DNA of 64,000 nt from Anoxybacillus mongoliensis (lineage in GTDB: Bacteria; Bacillota; Bacilli; Bacillales; Anoxybacillaceae), in contig NZ_JACHEQ010000011.1 in the NCBI RefSeq assembly GCF_014201515.1, positions 1 through 64,000 of the forward strand, read 5' to 3'. Shown here in pieces: positions 55,579 to 63,793 of this stretch; position 1 is the first letter of the stretch; each line of letters opens with the position of its first letter. Under the pieces are notes generated by a model, which worked only from the letters and a program-made list of their open reading frames with translations, had not been told where the DNA came from and searched no databases. The translations under genes were made by a program, and so were the position numbers.

Positions 55579-56005
55579 TTGCTAGTAAATGCTCGTATTT
55601 TGTAAAATCAATTTGCTTTTCTCGTAGCGCTTTCATTAAAAATTTATGATCCCGTTTTGGTGTGGCGAGAATATAGCCACGGACAACTAAATCTTCTGTA
55701 ATTCGATTCGCTTTCTCTTGTAACGCCAACTCGCCAATTTTGCCAGCGATTTTTTGGCGAGCCACATCACGAAACAGCTCTGGAACAGGACGAACTAAAT
55801 CTTCAAGTAACTCTTTTTCTTTTTCAGACCATAAATGACGCGTTTGTTCAATGTAATACTCTTGCCAGTCTAATTCAGATTTCCCATCTTCTTTTGGCAA
55901 ACGTTTTAAAAATTTTCGAAACATAAAAAACCCACCGATCGACATCATAACAAGAAGAAAAACGACCCAAAATAAAATAAACCATAAAAACCAACCTGTT
56001 AGCAT
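55568..56005 (-). CDS. yneK: YneK, DUF2621 membrane protein
   Basis: Protein of 145 residues: one N-terminal membrane helix (WFLWFILFWVVFLLVMM), a short basic stretch, then a cytoplasmic helical domain with ELDWQEYYIEQTRHLWSEKEK. DUF2621, no known function. ATG 56005 follows GAGGTG; the longer frame upstream crosses that site. Convergent with ccdC as in B. subtilis. Confidence 0.88.
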   Translation of the reverse strand: MLTGWFLWFILFWVVFLLVMMSIGGFFMFRKFLKRLPKEDGKSELDWQEYYIEQTRHLWSEKEKELLEDLVRPVPELFRDVARQKIAGKIGELALQEKANRITEDLVVRGYILATPKRDHKFLMKALREKQIDFTKYEHLLAKKS

Positions 56006-56053
56006 ACATTCCACCTCAACGTTTATTATGTAAAAAAATAATAACGGAATCAA

Positions 56054-56087
56054 GTAAAAGAGCTGACAATGGCGTCAGCTCTTTTAC
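56054..56087 (-). terminator. Terminator of sspP
   Basis: Perfect 14-bp stem (56054-56067 with 56074-56087), 6-base loop; overlaps the sspP stop codon. Confidence 0.85.
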
Positions 56088-56227
56088 ATATCGTGACTTG
56101 AGTTATGCTTTTGACGGGTATGATTCTGATTTTTTACTTTTTTTGAACCACTAAGTGGTTCTGGTTGTCCCGAGTTATCTCCTTTTGGAGCATTTTTGCG
56201 CATATCTTTGCTTGTATTTTTGTTCAT
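56084..56227 (-). CDS. sspP: Small acid-soluble spore protein P
   Basis: Minor spore protein of 47 residues, [20 protein letters not shown] at the start and a [14 protein letters not shown] end, close to SspP (CotL) of B. subtilis by memory. Expressed in the forespore in that species. GGAGTG precedes the ATG. In B. subtilis it directly follows sspO; here an 86-residue gene on the other strand separates them. Confidence 0.93.
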   Translation of the reverse strand: MNKNTSKDMRKNAPKGDNSGQPEPLSGSKKVKNQNHTRQKHNSSHDM

Positions 56228-56332
56228 GTGGATACACTCCTTTCTTTCATATGATGGCATGATAAACGGTATTTATGCATATTTCGTCCGTGAATAGGCA
56301 CGATAATAGTAAAAAGAGAGGAAGTGAATAAC

Positions 56333-56593
56333 ATGCCTTACCATAAAAACAAACAACAAGCATTTGAAGCTGCGCAACAAGGAACAATGGAGGCAAAAGA
56401 ATGGTATGATCATCTTGTGAAAAGTGATGCAGATTACGGAAGTCAATTGCACCACTTAAAACAGGAGGTAAATGAGGCGTTTGAGCAAATTAATAACGCA
56501 CTCGAAGTAGCTTCCGAAAAACAAAGAAAACAGCTTGAACAATTTCGTCACGACTTGCAAGCAATTGTGGACGAAGTGAACATGTATGAATAA
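56333..56593 (+). CDS. Helical protein of unknown function (possibly DUF2524/YtzC-like)
   Basis: Predicted helical protein of 86 residues, rich in Gln, Glu and Lys, with a heptad-like EVNEAFEQINNALEVAS followed by KQRKQLEQFRHDLQ. The second part recalls the end of YtzC (DUF2524), but this is a weak memory match. Start ATG 56333 after GAGGAAG; the GTG at 56324 lies inside that site. It stands alone on the plus strand between sspP and sspO and ends in a shared terminator. Confidence 0.75.
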   Translation: MPYHKNKQQAFEAAQQGTMEAKEWYDHLVKSDADYGSQLHHLKQEVNEAFEQINNALEVASEKQRKQLEQFRHDLQAIVDEVNMYE

Positions 56594-56615
56594 TCCCGCT
56601 TCGAGCGGGATTATT
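56589..56615. terminator. Bidirectional terminator between the 86-residue gene and sspO
   Basis: Perfect 12-bp stem (56589-56600 with 56604-56615), three-base loop; holds both stop codons. Confidence 0.88.
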
Positions 56616-56760
56616 GATTTTTCTTCCGTTTTTTATTATTTTGTTTTTGGGCTTCTGTTAGCGGTTCATTGGAAAACTCTTCATTGTAGCCCGCACCTTT
56701 TCCTTGTGCGCTCGCATCGTTCATGCCAGGAATGACATGATTCGCTTTTCTCTTTACCAT
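56611..56760 (-). CDS. sspO: Small acid-soluble spore protein O
   Basis: Minor spore protein of 49 residues, [20 protein letters not shown] at the start and [10 protein letters not shown] at the end, both as in SspO of B. subtilis. GGAGGTG precedes the ATG. It is divergent from the aconitase gene, as in B. subtilis. Confidence 0.94.
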   Translation of the reverse strand: MVKRKANHVIPGMNDASAQGKGAGYNEEFSNEPLTEAQKQNNKKRKKNQ

Positions 56761-56825
56761 CTTTTTTCACCTCCTACAACTATTGTTGGAAAGAGAGCAA
56801 AAAAATATGCATTTATCTGAAACTT

Positions 56826-56840
56826 ATAAACAATTATTAT
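56826..56840. promoter_or_regulatory. CcpC-type dyad upstream of the aconitase gene
   Basis: ATAA, 7 bases, TTAT, the LysR-type CcpC operator form that controls citB in B. subtilis by citrate. Further ATAA/TTAT half-sites occur to 56870. The position, about 90-105 bases before the start codon, is sensible. Confidence 0.55.
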
Positions 56841-56930
56841 TTACTTATGTAGAGCATTGTATTAAGATAAAAGCGTAGGAATTTTGTGGGTGTGGGAGAA
56901 GATGATTTGTTTAGAAGGGGGTAATACATA

Positions 56931-59639
56931 ATGGTGAAAAATGATGTGTTTCAAGCGCGTTCTACATTTGAGGTAAACGGAAAAAAATATCATTACTATC
57001 GCTTGCAAGCGCTTGAAGAAGCAGGAATCGGGAACGTATCACGTCTTCCGTATTCCATTAAAGTACTTCTTGAATCAGTACTTCGTCAAGTTGATGGACG
57101 TGTCATTACGAAAGAGCATGTTGAAAATTTAGCGAAATGGGGAACGAGCGAACTAAAAGATGTAGATGTTCCATTTAAACCGTCTCGCGTTATTTTGCAA
57201 GACTTTACAGGTGTTCCTGCTGTTGTTGATTTAGCATCTATGCGCAAAGCGATGGCGGACATCGGTGGAGATCCGTATGAAATTAACCCCGAAATTCCTG
57301 TTGATCTTGTGATTGACCACTCTGTTCAAGTGGATAAGGCTGGAACAGAAGATGCGCTCGAGTACAACATGAATTTAGAATTTGAGCGCAATGCAGAACG
57401 CTATAAGTTTTTAAAGTGGGCACAAAAAGCGTTTAGCAACTATCGTGCTGTTCCTCCAGCAACGGGTATTGTTCACCAAGTTAACTTAGAGTATTTGGCG
57501 AATGTAGTGCATGTTGTTGAAGGGGAAAATGGTGAGTATGAGGCGTTCCCGGATACGCTTGTCGGTACAGACTCCCACACAACGATGATTAATGGCATTG
57601 GTGTACTCGGTTGGGGCGTTGGTGGTATCGAAGCAGAAGCAGGTATGCTTGGACAACCTTCTTACTTCCCAGTACCAGAAGTGATCGGTGTACGTTTAAC
57701 AGGAAAATTACCAAACGGTACGACAGCAACAGACCTTGCGTTAAAAGTGACACAAGTGTTGCGGAAAAAAGGGGTTGTCGGTAAATTCGTTGAGTTTTTC
57801 GGCCCAGGTGTTGCGACGCTACCATTAGCCGATCGTGCAACAGTAGCGAACATGGCACCTGAATATGGTGCGACATGTGGCTTCTTCCCTGTTGACGCAG
57901 AGGCGCTTGATTACTTGCGTTTAACAGGTCGTGACGAGCAACATGTGCAAGTGGTTGAAGCATATTGTAAAGCAAACGGTTTGTTCTATACGCCAGATAC
58001 ACAAGAGCCTGTATTTACAGATGTTGTTGAAATTGACTTATCAGAAATTGAACCAAATCTTTCTGGACCAAAGCGTCCACAAGATTTAATTCCGCTTTCA
58101 AAAATGAAAGAATCGTTCCGTCAAGCTGTCGTTTCTCCACAAGGAAACCAAGGTTTTGGCTTGACTGAGGCGGATTTTGATAAAGAAATAACAGTTACGT
58201 TAAACGGCGAAGAAATAAAAATGAAAACAGGTGCGATCGCGATTGCAGCGATTACAAGCTGTACGAACACATCTAACCCATATGTGTTAATCGGTGCAGG
58301 ACTAGTAGCCAAAAAAGCGGTAGAAAAAGGGTTGAAAGTGCCGAAATACGTAAAAACATCGCTTGCACCTGGTTCAAAAGTTGTCACAGGGTACTTAAAA
58401 GATTCAGGTCTTCTCCCTTACCTAGAGCAAATTGGCTTTAATATCGTCGGTTACGGTTGTACAACATGTATCGGTAACTCTGGTCCACTTGCTCCAGAGC
58501 TTGAAAAGGCGATTGCAGAAAATGATTTGCTCGTAACAAGCGTATTGTCTGGTAACAGAAACTTTGAAGGGCGCATTCATCCGCTCGTCAAAGGCAACTA
58601 TTTAGCGTCACCACCGCTTGTTGTGGCATATGCACTAGCTGGAACCGTCGACATCGATTTATTAAATGATCCGATCGGTAAAGATCAAAATGGAAATGAT
58701 GTGTACTTTAACGATATTTGGCCATCTACTGAAGAAGTGAAAGAAGTTATAAAACAAGTGGTGACACCAGAATTGTTCCGTAAAGAATACGAGCGAGTAT
58801 TTGACGATAACGCGCGTTGGAATGCGATTGAAACGACGGACGAGCCACTTTATCAATGGGATGAAAATTCAACGTACATTCAAAATCCACCATTCTTTGA
58901 AGGATTATCGCCAGAAGTGGAAGAAGTAAAACCACTTACTGGTTTGAGAGTGGTTGGTAAGTTTGGTGACTCTGTTACAACAGACCACATTTCACCAGCT
59001 GGGTCAATTGGTGTAAATACACCAGCAGGACAATATTTGATTTCTAAAGGTGTCGATCCAAAAGATTTCAACTCGTATGGGTCTCGTCGTGGTAACCATG
59101 AAGTCATGATGCGAGGTACGTTTGCTAACATTCGTATTCGTAACCAAATTGCACCTGGTACAGAAGGTGGCTATACAACATATTGGCCAACAGGAGAAGT
59201 CATGTCGATTTACGATGCATGCATGAAATATAAACAAGATGGCACAGGACTTGTTGTCATCGCTGGTAAAGACTACGGAATGGGAAGTTCGCGTGACTGG
59301 GCAGCAAAAGGAACGTACTTGCTTGGTATTAAAACAGTTATTGCTGAAAGTTTTGAGCGCATCCACCGTTCAAACCTTGTACTTATGGGTGTATTACCAC
59401 TTCAATTCAAAGAAGGGGAAAATGCTGAGACGCTTGGATTGACGGGTAAAGAAGTATTTGAAGTGCATATTGATGAAAACGTCAAACCGCGCGACTACGT
59501 CAAGGTAACAGCAACAGACGAACAAGGAAACAAAAAAGAATTTGAAGTACTTGTTCGTTTCGATAGCGAAGTAGAAATCGACTACTATCGTCACGGTGGT
59601 ATTTTACCGATGGTATTACGTGGAAAATTAAAACGATAA
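56931..59639 (+). CDS. acnA: Aconitate hydratase
   Basis: TCA-cycle enzyme (CitB of B. subtilis) of 902 residues that interconverts citrate and isocitrate; without its cluster it binds RNA and acts in iron response. The 4Fe-4S ligands are in SCTNTSNP and [32 protein letters not shown] and the C-terminal swivelling domain with [15 protein letters not shown] and [10 protein letters not shown] are complete. AAGGGGGT precedes the ATG. Probably citrate-controlled through the CcpC-like dyad upstream. Confidence 0.96.
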   Translation: MVKNDVFQARSTFEVNGKKYHYYRLQALEEAGIGNVSRLPYSIKVLLESVLRQVDGRVITKEHVENLAKWGTSELKDVDVPFKPSRVILQDFTGVPAVVDLASMRKAMADIGGDPYEINPEIPVDLVIDHSVQVDKAGTEDALEYNMNLEFERNAERYKFLKWAQKAFSNYRAVPPATGIVHQVNLEYLANVVHVVEGENGEYEAFPDTLVGTDSHTTMINGIGVLGWGVGGIEAEAGMLGQPSYFPVPEVIGVRLTGKLPNGTTATDLALKVTQVLRKKGVVGKFVEFFGPGVATLPLADRATVANMAPEYGATCGFFPVDAEALDYLRLTGRDEQHVQVVEAYCKANGLFYTPDTQEPVFTDVVEIDLSEIEPNLSGPKRPQDLIPLSKMKESFRQAVVSPQGNQGFGLTEADFDKEITVTLNGEEIKMKTGAIAIAAITSCTNTSNPYVLIGAGLVAKKAVEKGLKVPKYVKTSLAPGSKVVTGYLKDSGLLPYLEQIGFNIVGYGCTTCIGNSGPLAPELEKAIAENDLLVTSVLSGNRNFEGRIHPLVKGNYLASPPLVVAYALAGTVDIDLLNDPIGKDQNGNDVYFNDIWPSTEEVKEVIKQVVTPELFRKEYERVFDDNARWNAIETTDEPLYQWDENSTYIQNPPFFEGLSPEVEEVKPLTGLRVVGKFGDSVTTDHISPAGSIGVNTPAGQYLISKGVDPKDFNSYGSRRGNHEVMMRGTFANIRIRNQIAPGTEGGYTTYWPTGEVMSIYDACMKYKQDGTGLVVIAGKDYGMGSSRDWAAKGTYLLGIKTVIAESFERIHRSNLVLMGVLPLQFKEGENAETLGLTGKEVFEVHIDENVKPRDYVKVTATDEQGNKKEFEVLVRFDSEVEIDYYRHGGILPMVLRGKLKR

Positions 59640-59668
59640 GAAGAGAGCGGGTTGCTCTCTTCTTTATT
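59638..59668 (+). terminator. Terminator of the aconitase gene
   Basis: Perfect 11-bp stem (59638-59648 with 59654-59664), 5-base loop, T-rich tail. It overlaps the end of sspL on the other strand. Confidence 0.85.
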
Positions 59669-59795
59669 TTGTGTTCGTCTTTTTCGCTGCGTTTTCTAAT
59701 GCACTTTTTGGATCAGGAGTAAATGTAGCATCATATCCTTGTGGATTGACGCTTGGAGCGTTTTGTCCACGATTTCTTCCGTTATTTTTACTCAT
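59664..59795 (-). CDS. sspL: Small acid-soluble spore protein L-like
   Basis: Spore protein of 43 residues (44 from a second ATG at 59798). The blocks PSVNPQGYD, DPKSALE and AKKTNTK fit SspL of B. subtilis (42 residues, VTPQGDLEG, DPKTELE, AKKSNTK), recalled from memory. GGAGG lies eight bases before ATG 59795. In B. subtilis sspL lies next to ypdP-ypeP genes, as it does here, which supports the name. Confidence 0.85.
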   Translation of the reverse strand: MSKNNGRNRGQNAPSVNPQGYDATFTPDPKSALENAAKKTNTK

Positions 59796-59860
59796 CATGT
59801 CCACCTCCTGCGCATATTGTATCCGTCTTTTTCGAAAAATATATGCAAGGAGGCAAGGAC

Positions 59861-60331
59861 ATGAATCGAGCCATTCAAACCGCATTATGTACGATTGCGT
59901 TAGCGCAATTTTTAAAAATTCCATTGACGAAAAGAAAAACGAAAAAGTGGGATTGGTCGGTTTTTTTTGAAACAGGGGGCATGCCCAGTTCGCATTCTGC
60001 GGGTGTTGCTTCACTGGCCACATATGTTGCTTTAAAACGGGGAGTGCATAGTATAGACTTTGCTCTTGCAGCCATTTTTGGTTTAATTGTTATGTATGAT
60101 GCTCAAGGTGTACGTCATCAAGCAGGAGAGCTAGCTATTCGTGTGAACGAATTAACTGAAGAGATTGAGCGGTTAAAAGGTGCCCAAGATGATGGAAAGC
60201 TGGATCGAAAAGGAGATTTGTTGCGCGAACGGCTTGGTCATCAACCAATTGAAGTCATTGGCGGGGCGTTTCTTGGTATCGCCACAGGGGGATTATCTTA
60301 TGTAATAAGTAGATGGAAGCGCTCGCTATGA
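59861..60331 (+). CDS. Divergent PAP2-family membrane protein (YuiD-like)
   Basis: Protein of 156 residues of the DUF212/divergent PAP2 family: short hydrophobic segments around the conserved GGMPSSHSAGVASL and YDAQGVRHQAGE, then IEVIGGAFLGIATG. The SxH and R...H residues suggest a phosphatase-like site, but activity is unproven. ATG 59861 follows AAGGAGG. Divergent from sspL; its last codons overlap the end of the EamA gene on the other strand by six bases. Confidence 0.87.
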   Translation: MNRAIQTALCTIALAQFLKIPLTKRKTKKWDWSVFFETGGMPSSHSAGVASLATYVALKRGVHSIDFALAAIFGLIVMYDAQGVRHQAGELAIRVNELTEEIERLKGAQDDGKLDRKGDLLRERLGHQPIEVIGGAFLGIATGGLSYVISRWKRSL

Positions 60332-60353
60332 AAGGCGAGCGCTCTTTTTTCTT
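60318..60353. terminator. Terminator between the YuiD-like and EamA genes
   Basis: AGCGCTCGC (60318-60326) with GCGAGCGCT (60335-60343) and a T-run on the plus strand. Confidence 0.82.
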
Positions 60354-61222
60354 TGCCATATATGTTGAGGAAGTTCAGATAATACCATCCCTAATAAAAT
60401 AAGCCCAGCTCCAAATAAAGCTGCTTGTTGAAGGCGTTCATCATTCCATATATATGCAGTCAAAGCGGCAAAAACAGGTTCGAGAGCAAAAATTAAAGCA
60501 ACACGCGTTGGAGATGTATATTGTTGAAAATGTGTTTGAATAAAGAAAGCAATCGTTGTTGCGAACAGTGCGGTAATGAGTAGAGCCATCCATACATCAA
60601 ATTCAAAAAAAGTGGTGAGCGGAATAAGAGACCAGTCTTCAAGCCAATATGAACATATAAAACAAACGATGGATACAGTTTGAACTTGAACAGTAGTTAG
60701 TAGGATAGATGAAAATTTTGTTGCATATATGCTCGTTGTTACGATATGTAGCGCAAAAGCGATAGCACATAAAAAGATGAACACATCCCCTTTATTGATT
60801 GACATATCCCCGCTTGTGGTTAAAAGATATAGTCCGCATGTAGCGAGTACGCTTCCGACAACGGCGTTAAACGAAGGTTTTTGCTTTAAAATGATAAATG
60901 AAAGGAAAGGAACGATAACAACATTTAATCCGGTAATGAATCCAGCTTTTGACGAAGTAGTATACAATAAGCCAATTGTTTGAAAGGCATATCCAAGACA
61001 TAACCATATGCCAAGAATCAATCCAGCACGGACGAGTTGTCGATCTAGAGGCTTGCGCTCGAAGATAAATACCCAAATCCATAACAATACACTTGCGATC
61101 GCAAAACGTACGCCATTAAACATTAATGGAGGTAAAAAAGCAATGGCGTTTTGAACGACGACAAACGTAGCACCCCAAACGAATGCAACAAACAATAGAC
61201 TAACGTCAGCTTTGTATTTCAT
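60326..61222 (-). CDS. EamA/DMT-family transporter
   Basis: Ten-segment drug/metabolite transporter, 298 residues, two EamA repeats: the first opens with FVWGATFVVVQNAI and the second with FLCAIAFALHIVTTS. The second repeat ends in the typical FALEPVFAAL and GAGLILLGM. Members export amino acids or metabolites; the substrate cannot be read from the sequence. GGAGAG precedes the ATG. Downstream of the ypdP-like gene on the same strand but separated by its terminator. Confidence 0.85.
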   Translation of the reverse strand: MKYKADVSLLFVAFVWGATFVVVQNAIAFLPPLMFNGVRFAIASVLLWIWVFIFERKPLDRQLVRAGLILGIWLCLGYAFQTIGLLYTTSSKAGFITGLNVVIVPFLSFIILKQKPSFNAVVGSVLATCGLYLLTTSGDMSINKGDVFIFLCAIAFALHIVTTSIYATKFSSILLTTVQVQTVSIVCFICSYWLEDWSLIPLTTFFEFDVWMALLITALFATTIAFFIQTHFQQYTSPTRVALIFALEPVFAALTAYIWNDERLQQAALFGAGLILLGMVLSELPQHIWQRKKSARLS

Positions 61223-61234
61223 TTGACTCTCCTT

Positions 61235-61278
61235 TGCAAAAAAATGTTGTATAAGACCGAAGTCTCATACAACATTTT
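61235..61278 (-). terminator. Terminator of the ypdP-like gene
   Basis: Seventeen-position stem (61241-61257 with 61262-61278, one mismatch), 4-base loop, run of T on the minus strand. Confidence 0.88.
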
Positions 61279-61282
61279 ACCA

Positions 61283-61966
61283 TCATTCTGTATATTTTGG
61301 AGATATTTTTTTTGCAAAATATACAAACGGTGTATCTAACATTGCAACAATCCATTTTAGTACATACGTCGTAATAAAAATTTGTATCCAATCATGCAAT
61401 GGAAATACACCGAGAAATGCAATGGATGTGAAAACGAGCGTATCGATCAATTGGCTAATCATTGTGCTTCCGTTATTACGAATCCAGAGTTGAGAATCGC
61501 GCGGAAACTTCTTTTTAAACCAATGAAATAAGTGAACATCAAGCGATTGACTAATTAAAAAAGCAAGCAAACTACCAACGGCGATACGTGGTAACAAACC
61601 AAAGATCGTTTCTAAAGCTGGTTGAGCAAAGTCGCTCGCATGCGGCTTAAATAATAAAGCGATTTGCATGACGATTGTGAGTGAAATAAGTGTAAAAAAG
61701 CCGAGCCATACCGCTTTTTGTGCTTCTTTTTTTCCGTATTTTTCACTCAAAATGTCTGTCACTAAAAAAGCGGTCCCGTACATGACGTTTCCAAGTGTAG
61801 CTGTCATCCCGAGCAATTCAACCGTTTTAACGACTTGTAAATTAGCGACAACAGTAGAAAAGCCAATCCATACGAATAAACCTGAGCGACCAAAGAAACG
61901 ATAAATGAGCAACACAAGTGAAAATGTGACGATGGCAGAAAAAAGACCGAGTATTTCGTTAAACAT
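61283..61966 (-). CDS. ypdP: Queuosine-precursor transporter family (YpdP/YhhQ-like)
   Basis: Membrane protein of 227 residues, about six hydrophobic segments, of the VUT/YhhQ family, whose E. coli member imports queuosine precursors. Recognised by FSTVVANLQVVK, YGTAFLVTDILSEKYGKKEA and SQLIDTLVFTSIAF. ATG 61966 follows GGAGGGATCACG; upstream in-frame codons start with TTG and lie before this site. No preQ1 riboswitch is seen in the upstream 100 bases. Divergent from the RNase H-like gene, as in the B. subtilis ypdP-ypeP area. Confidence 0.85.
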   Translation of the reverse strand: MFNEILGLFSAIVTFSLVLLIYRFFGRSGLFVWIGFSTVVANLQVVKTVELLGMTATLGNVMYGTAFLVTDILSEKYGKKEAQKAVWLGFFTLISLTIVMQIALLFKPHASDFAQPALETIFGLLPRIAVGSLLAFLISQSLDVHLFHWFKKKFPRDSQLWIRNNGSTMISQLIDTLVFTSIAFLGVFPLHDWIQIFITTYVLKWIVAMLDTPFVYFAKKISPKYTE

Positions 61967-62073
61967 CGTGATCCCTCCTCGTATGAAAATATAAAGACAC
62001 AAACGATATTATACAACTGACATCATTTTTTGTCTAAACTGTTATAATAAAATAAAAAGAAAAGGTGAGCAAT

Positions 62074-62736
62074 ATGAAGGTGTTTATGGAGTGGACATAT
62101 GTAACACCGAAAAAAAAGGAAACGGTGTGGACATCAAAAGAAATGGAAGTGACGGAGGCTTTAATTTTTGCAGAGGATATAGAAAAAACAGGGAGAGTGA
62201 AACAACTTTTATTTTATGATGCAAGTGGTGTGGCGTGGACGAAAAAGGAGTTAATCAAGCTAATGAAAGAAATTGAAACGGAGCCGCATGATGTGATTTC
62301 TTATTTTGATGGCGGTTTTGATCGACAATCGAAAAAAGCAGGGGTTGGCATTGTTATTTATTATAAACAAAACGGTGAACAATTTCGGATGCGAGCAAAT
62401 GCGCAGTTAGATGAATTGCAGTCAAATAATGAAGCGGAGTATGCGGCATTTTATTTTTTACTCGAACAAATCGAGCATCTCGGTGTCCATCATTTGCCTG
62501 TTGTATTCCGCGGGGATGCGCATGTTGTATTGCATCAACTATCTAGTGATTGGCCTGTGTTTTCAGATGAGGGAAGATGGGTGGAGCGAATTGAGCAAAA
62601 AATGGAGAAGCTTCGTATTTCTCCTATTTATGAACCGATTGGTAGAAAAGAAAATAGTGAAGCCGATCAGTTAGCAACGCAGGCGCTTCGAGGGACGATG
62701 ATTAGAAGTACAATACAATTGGAGCGTAAACGATGA
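62074..62736 (+). CDS. ypeP: RNase H-like protein (YpeP-like)
   Basis: Protein of 220 residues: an N-terminal part of about 70 residues not matching RNase HI, then an RNase H fold starting at VISYFDGGFD. The four acidic catalytic positions appear present: YFDGG, NNEAEYAAF, FRGDAHVV and NSEADQLA. It may cut RNA in RNA-DNA hybrids, but Bacillus YpeP-type proteins are poorly characterised. GGTG precedes ATG 62074. The stop overlaps the start of ypeQ by four bases. Confidence 0.85.
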   Translation: MKVFMEWTYVTPKKKETVWTSKEMEVTEALIFAEDIEKTGRVKQLLFYDASGVAWTKKELIKLMKEIETEPHDVISYFDGGFDRQSKKAGVGIVIYYKQNGEQFRMRANAQLDELQSNNEAEYAAFYFLLEQIEHLGVHHLPVVFRGDAHVVLHQLSSDWPVFSDEGRWVERIEQKMEKLRISPIYEPIGRKENSEADQLATQALRGTMIRSTIQLERKR

Positions 62737-62921
62737 ATCGAAAAGACGTGTTGTTTCGGATAAATGAATTATTCGATACGTATTGCGAAGGCTGTTTTGT
62801 AAAGAGAACGTTTTGCAAAGAGTGCGGAAAATCGTATGCACAATCGTTTTGTATTCAAATGTGTACAGTAGGGGAAAAAATTCAACAATACGGTCAGTTG
62901 CTCGCAAAACAAAAAACGTAA
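62733..62921 (+). CDS. ypeQ: Zinc-finger-like small protein (YpeQ)
   Basis: Sixty-two residues with clustered cysteines (YCEGCFVKRTFCKECGKSYA and FCIQMC), a likely zinc-binding module. Translationally coupled to the RNase H-like gene, as ypeQ is in B. subtilis, so the two may act together. No function is known. Confidence 0.87.
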   Translation: MNRKDVLFRINELFDTYCEGCFVKRTFCKECGKSYAQSFCIQMCTVGEKIQQYGQLLAKQKT

Positions 62922-62953
62922 CAAGGTGCCCCAAGTATACGGGACACCTTGTT
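62921..62953. terminator. Bidirectional terminator after ypeQ
   Basis: ACAAGGTGCCCC with GGGACACCTTGT (mismatch inside); T-rich on the plus strand. It also faces the DUF2564 gene end. Confidence 0.78.
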
Positions 62954-62954
62954 T

Positions 62955-63239
62955 CTACATATGATTCATCGTTTCAGTTAATTGATGGTGTGCATCTGCA
63001 AGTTCTTTTTCGCATTGCAGAAGCAAGGGATCTTGCGTGCTTGTTTTGGCACGCGTAATCGCTTCTTTTGCATTTTCAATCGCTTGTTTTGCATGAACAA
63101 AAGCGTGTTCATCTAAGCTCATCGTTGCTGCTGCAACCATTTTTTTCGCTGATTCAACCGCCAAATGTGCATTTTCAATTTTCGTAAATACGCTATCAGC
63201 CTGAAGGTGTGGCTTTTTTGGATTTTGTGTCATCGTCAT
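62955..63239 (-). CDS. ypzA: DUF2564 protein (YpzA-like)
   Basis: Two-helix protein of 94 residues; AVESAKKMVAAATMSLDEHA and AKQAIENAKEAITRA resemble the DUF2564 family (B. subtilis YpzA), again between ypeQ and the cold-shock gene. Function unknown; possibly spore- or stationary-phase related. The first two residue pairs (MTMT) leave two possible ATGs; GAGGAGGG precedes them. Confidence 0.75.
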   Translation of the reverse strand: MTMTQNPKKPHLQADSVFTKIENAHLAVESAKKMVAAATMSLDEHAFVHAKQAIENAKEAITRAKTSTQDPLLLQCEKELADAHHQLTETMNHM

Positions 63240-63284
63240 CCCTCCTCGCTTGTAGTATTTGTGTGAAAAGAGGAGAGTATGTAA

Positions 63285-63312
63285 TAAAAAAGACCAGCAT
63301 TTGCTGGTCTTT
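63285..63312 (-). terminator. Terminator of the cold-shock gene
   Basis: AGACCAGC (63291-63298) with GCTGGTCT (63303-63310) and a T-run on the minus strand. Confidence 0.82.
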
Positions 63313-63344
63313 TCGTCGAGCTATATATGAATCATCTCAGACGA

Positions 63345-63545
63345 TTATAATTTCACTACGTTTGCAGCTTGAGGGCCACGGTTTCCTTGAACGATTTCAA
63401 AAGAAACAGCTTGACCTTCTTCTAATGTTTTGTAACCTTCACCTTGGATTGCTGTGAAGTGTACGAATACATCGTCTCCGCCTTCTACTTCGATGAATCC
63501 GTAACCTTTTTCGTTGTTAAACCATTTTACTTTACCGTTTTGCAT
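63345..63545 (-). CDS. cspD: Cold-shock protein (CspD/CspB type)
   Basis: Single-strand RNA/DNA-binding beta-barrel of 66 residues that melts mRNA structure. RNP1 (KGYGFIEV) and RNP2 (VFVHF) are intact. Position next to the ypzA-like gene suggests CspD by B. subtilis order; sequence alone would also fit CspB. AGGAGG precedes the ATG. A leader of about 113 nt and a strong promoter lie upstream. Confidence 0.93.
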   Translation of the reverse strand: MQNGKVKWFNNEKGYGFIEVEGGDDVFVHFTAIQGEGYKTLEEGQAVSFEIVQGNRGPQAANVVKL

Positions 63546-63569
63546 AATACTGAATCCTCCTAATACCTT

Positions 63570-63585
63570 TTAGCCAATAGGCTAA
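63570..63585 (-). promoter_or_regulatory. Hairpin next to the cold-shock gene start site
   Basis: TTAGCC-TATT-GGCTAA, a perfect 6-bp hairpin just upstream of the ribosome-binding site in the leader RNA. Confidence 0.5.
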
Positions 63586-63665
63586 TGAAAAAATTTTTCA
63601 TATAACGGAATATACTCACAGCAACCACTCGGTGCAGGACATATATTCAGTTAGATGATAATTAG

Positions 63666-63694
63666 ACTATACACGAATGATGAGGAAGAGTCAA
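63666..63694 (-). promoter_or_regulatory. Sigma-A promoter of the cold-shock gene
   Basis: Minus strand: TTGACT (63694-63689), 17 bases, TATAGT (63671-63666). The transcript would start near 63659, giving a leader of about 113 nt. Confidence 0.78.
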
Positions 63695-63793
63695 GACAAA
63701 AAGGCGATTTTTTCAAAAAATTTTTTAAGAGAAGGATTTTTATCTTAAGTGCATAACATTAACAGTAAGGAGTATAGAAAGGGAGTGAGCGGC

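Noticed and set aside
57589-58002. Open frame of 137 codons antisense to the aconitase gene
   Set aside because: Shadow of a strongly conserved gene with no start-site signal.
61967-62064. preQ1 riboswitch before the queuosine-precursor transporter gene
   Set aside because: No small H-type pseudoknot pattern or conserved preQ1 core seen in the upstream 100 bases.
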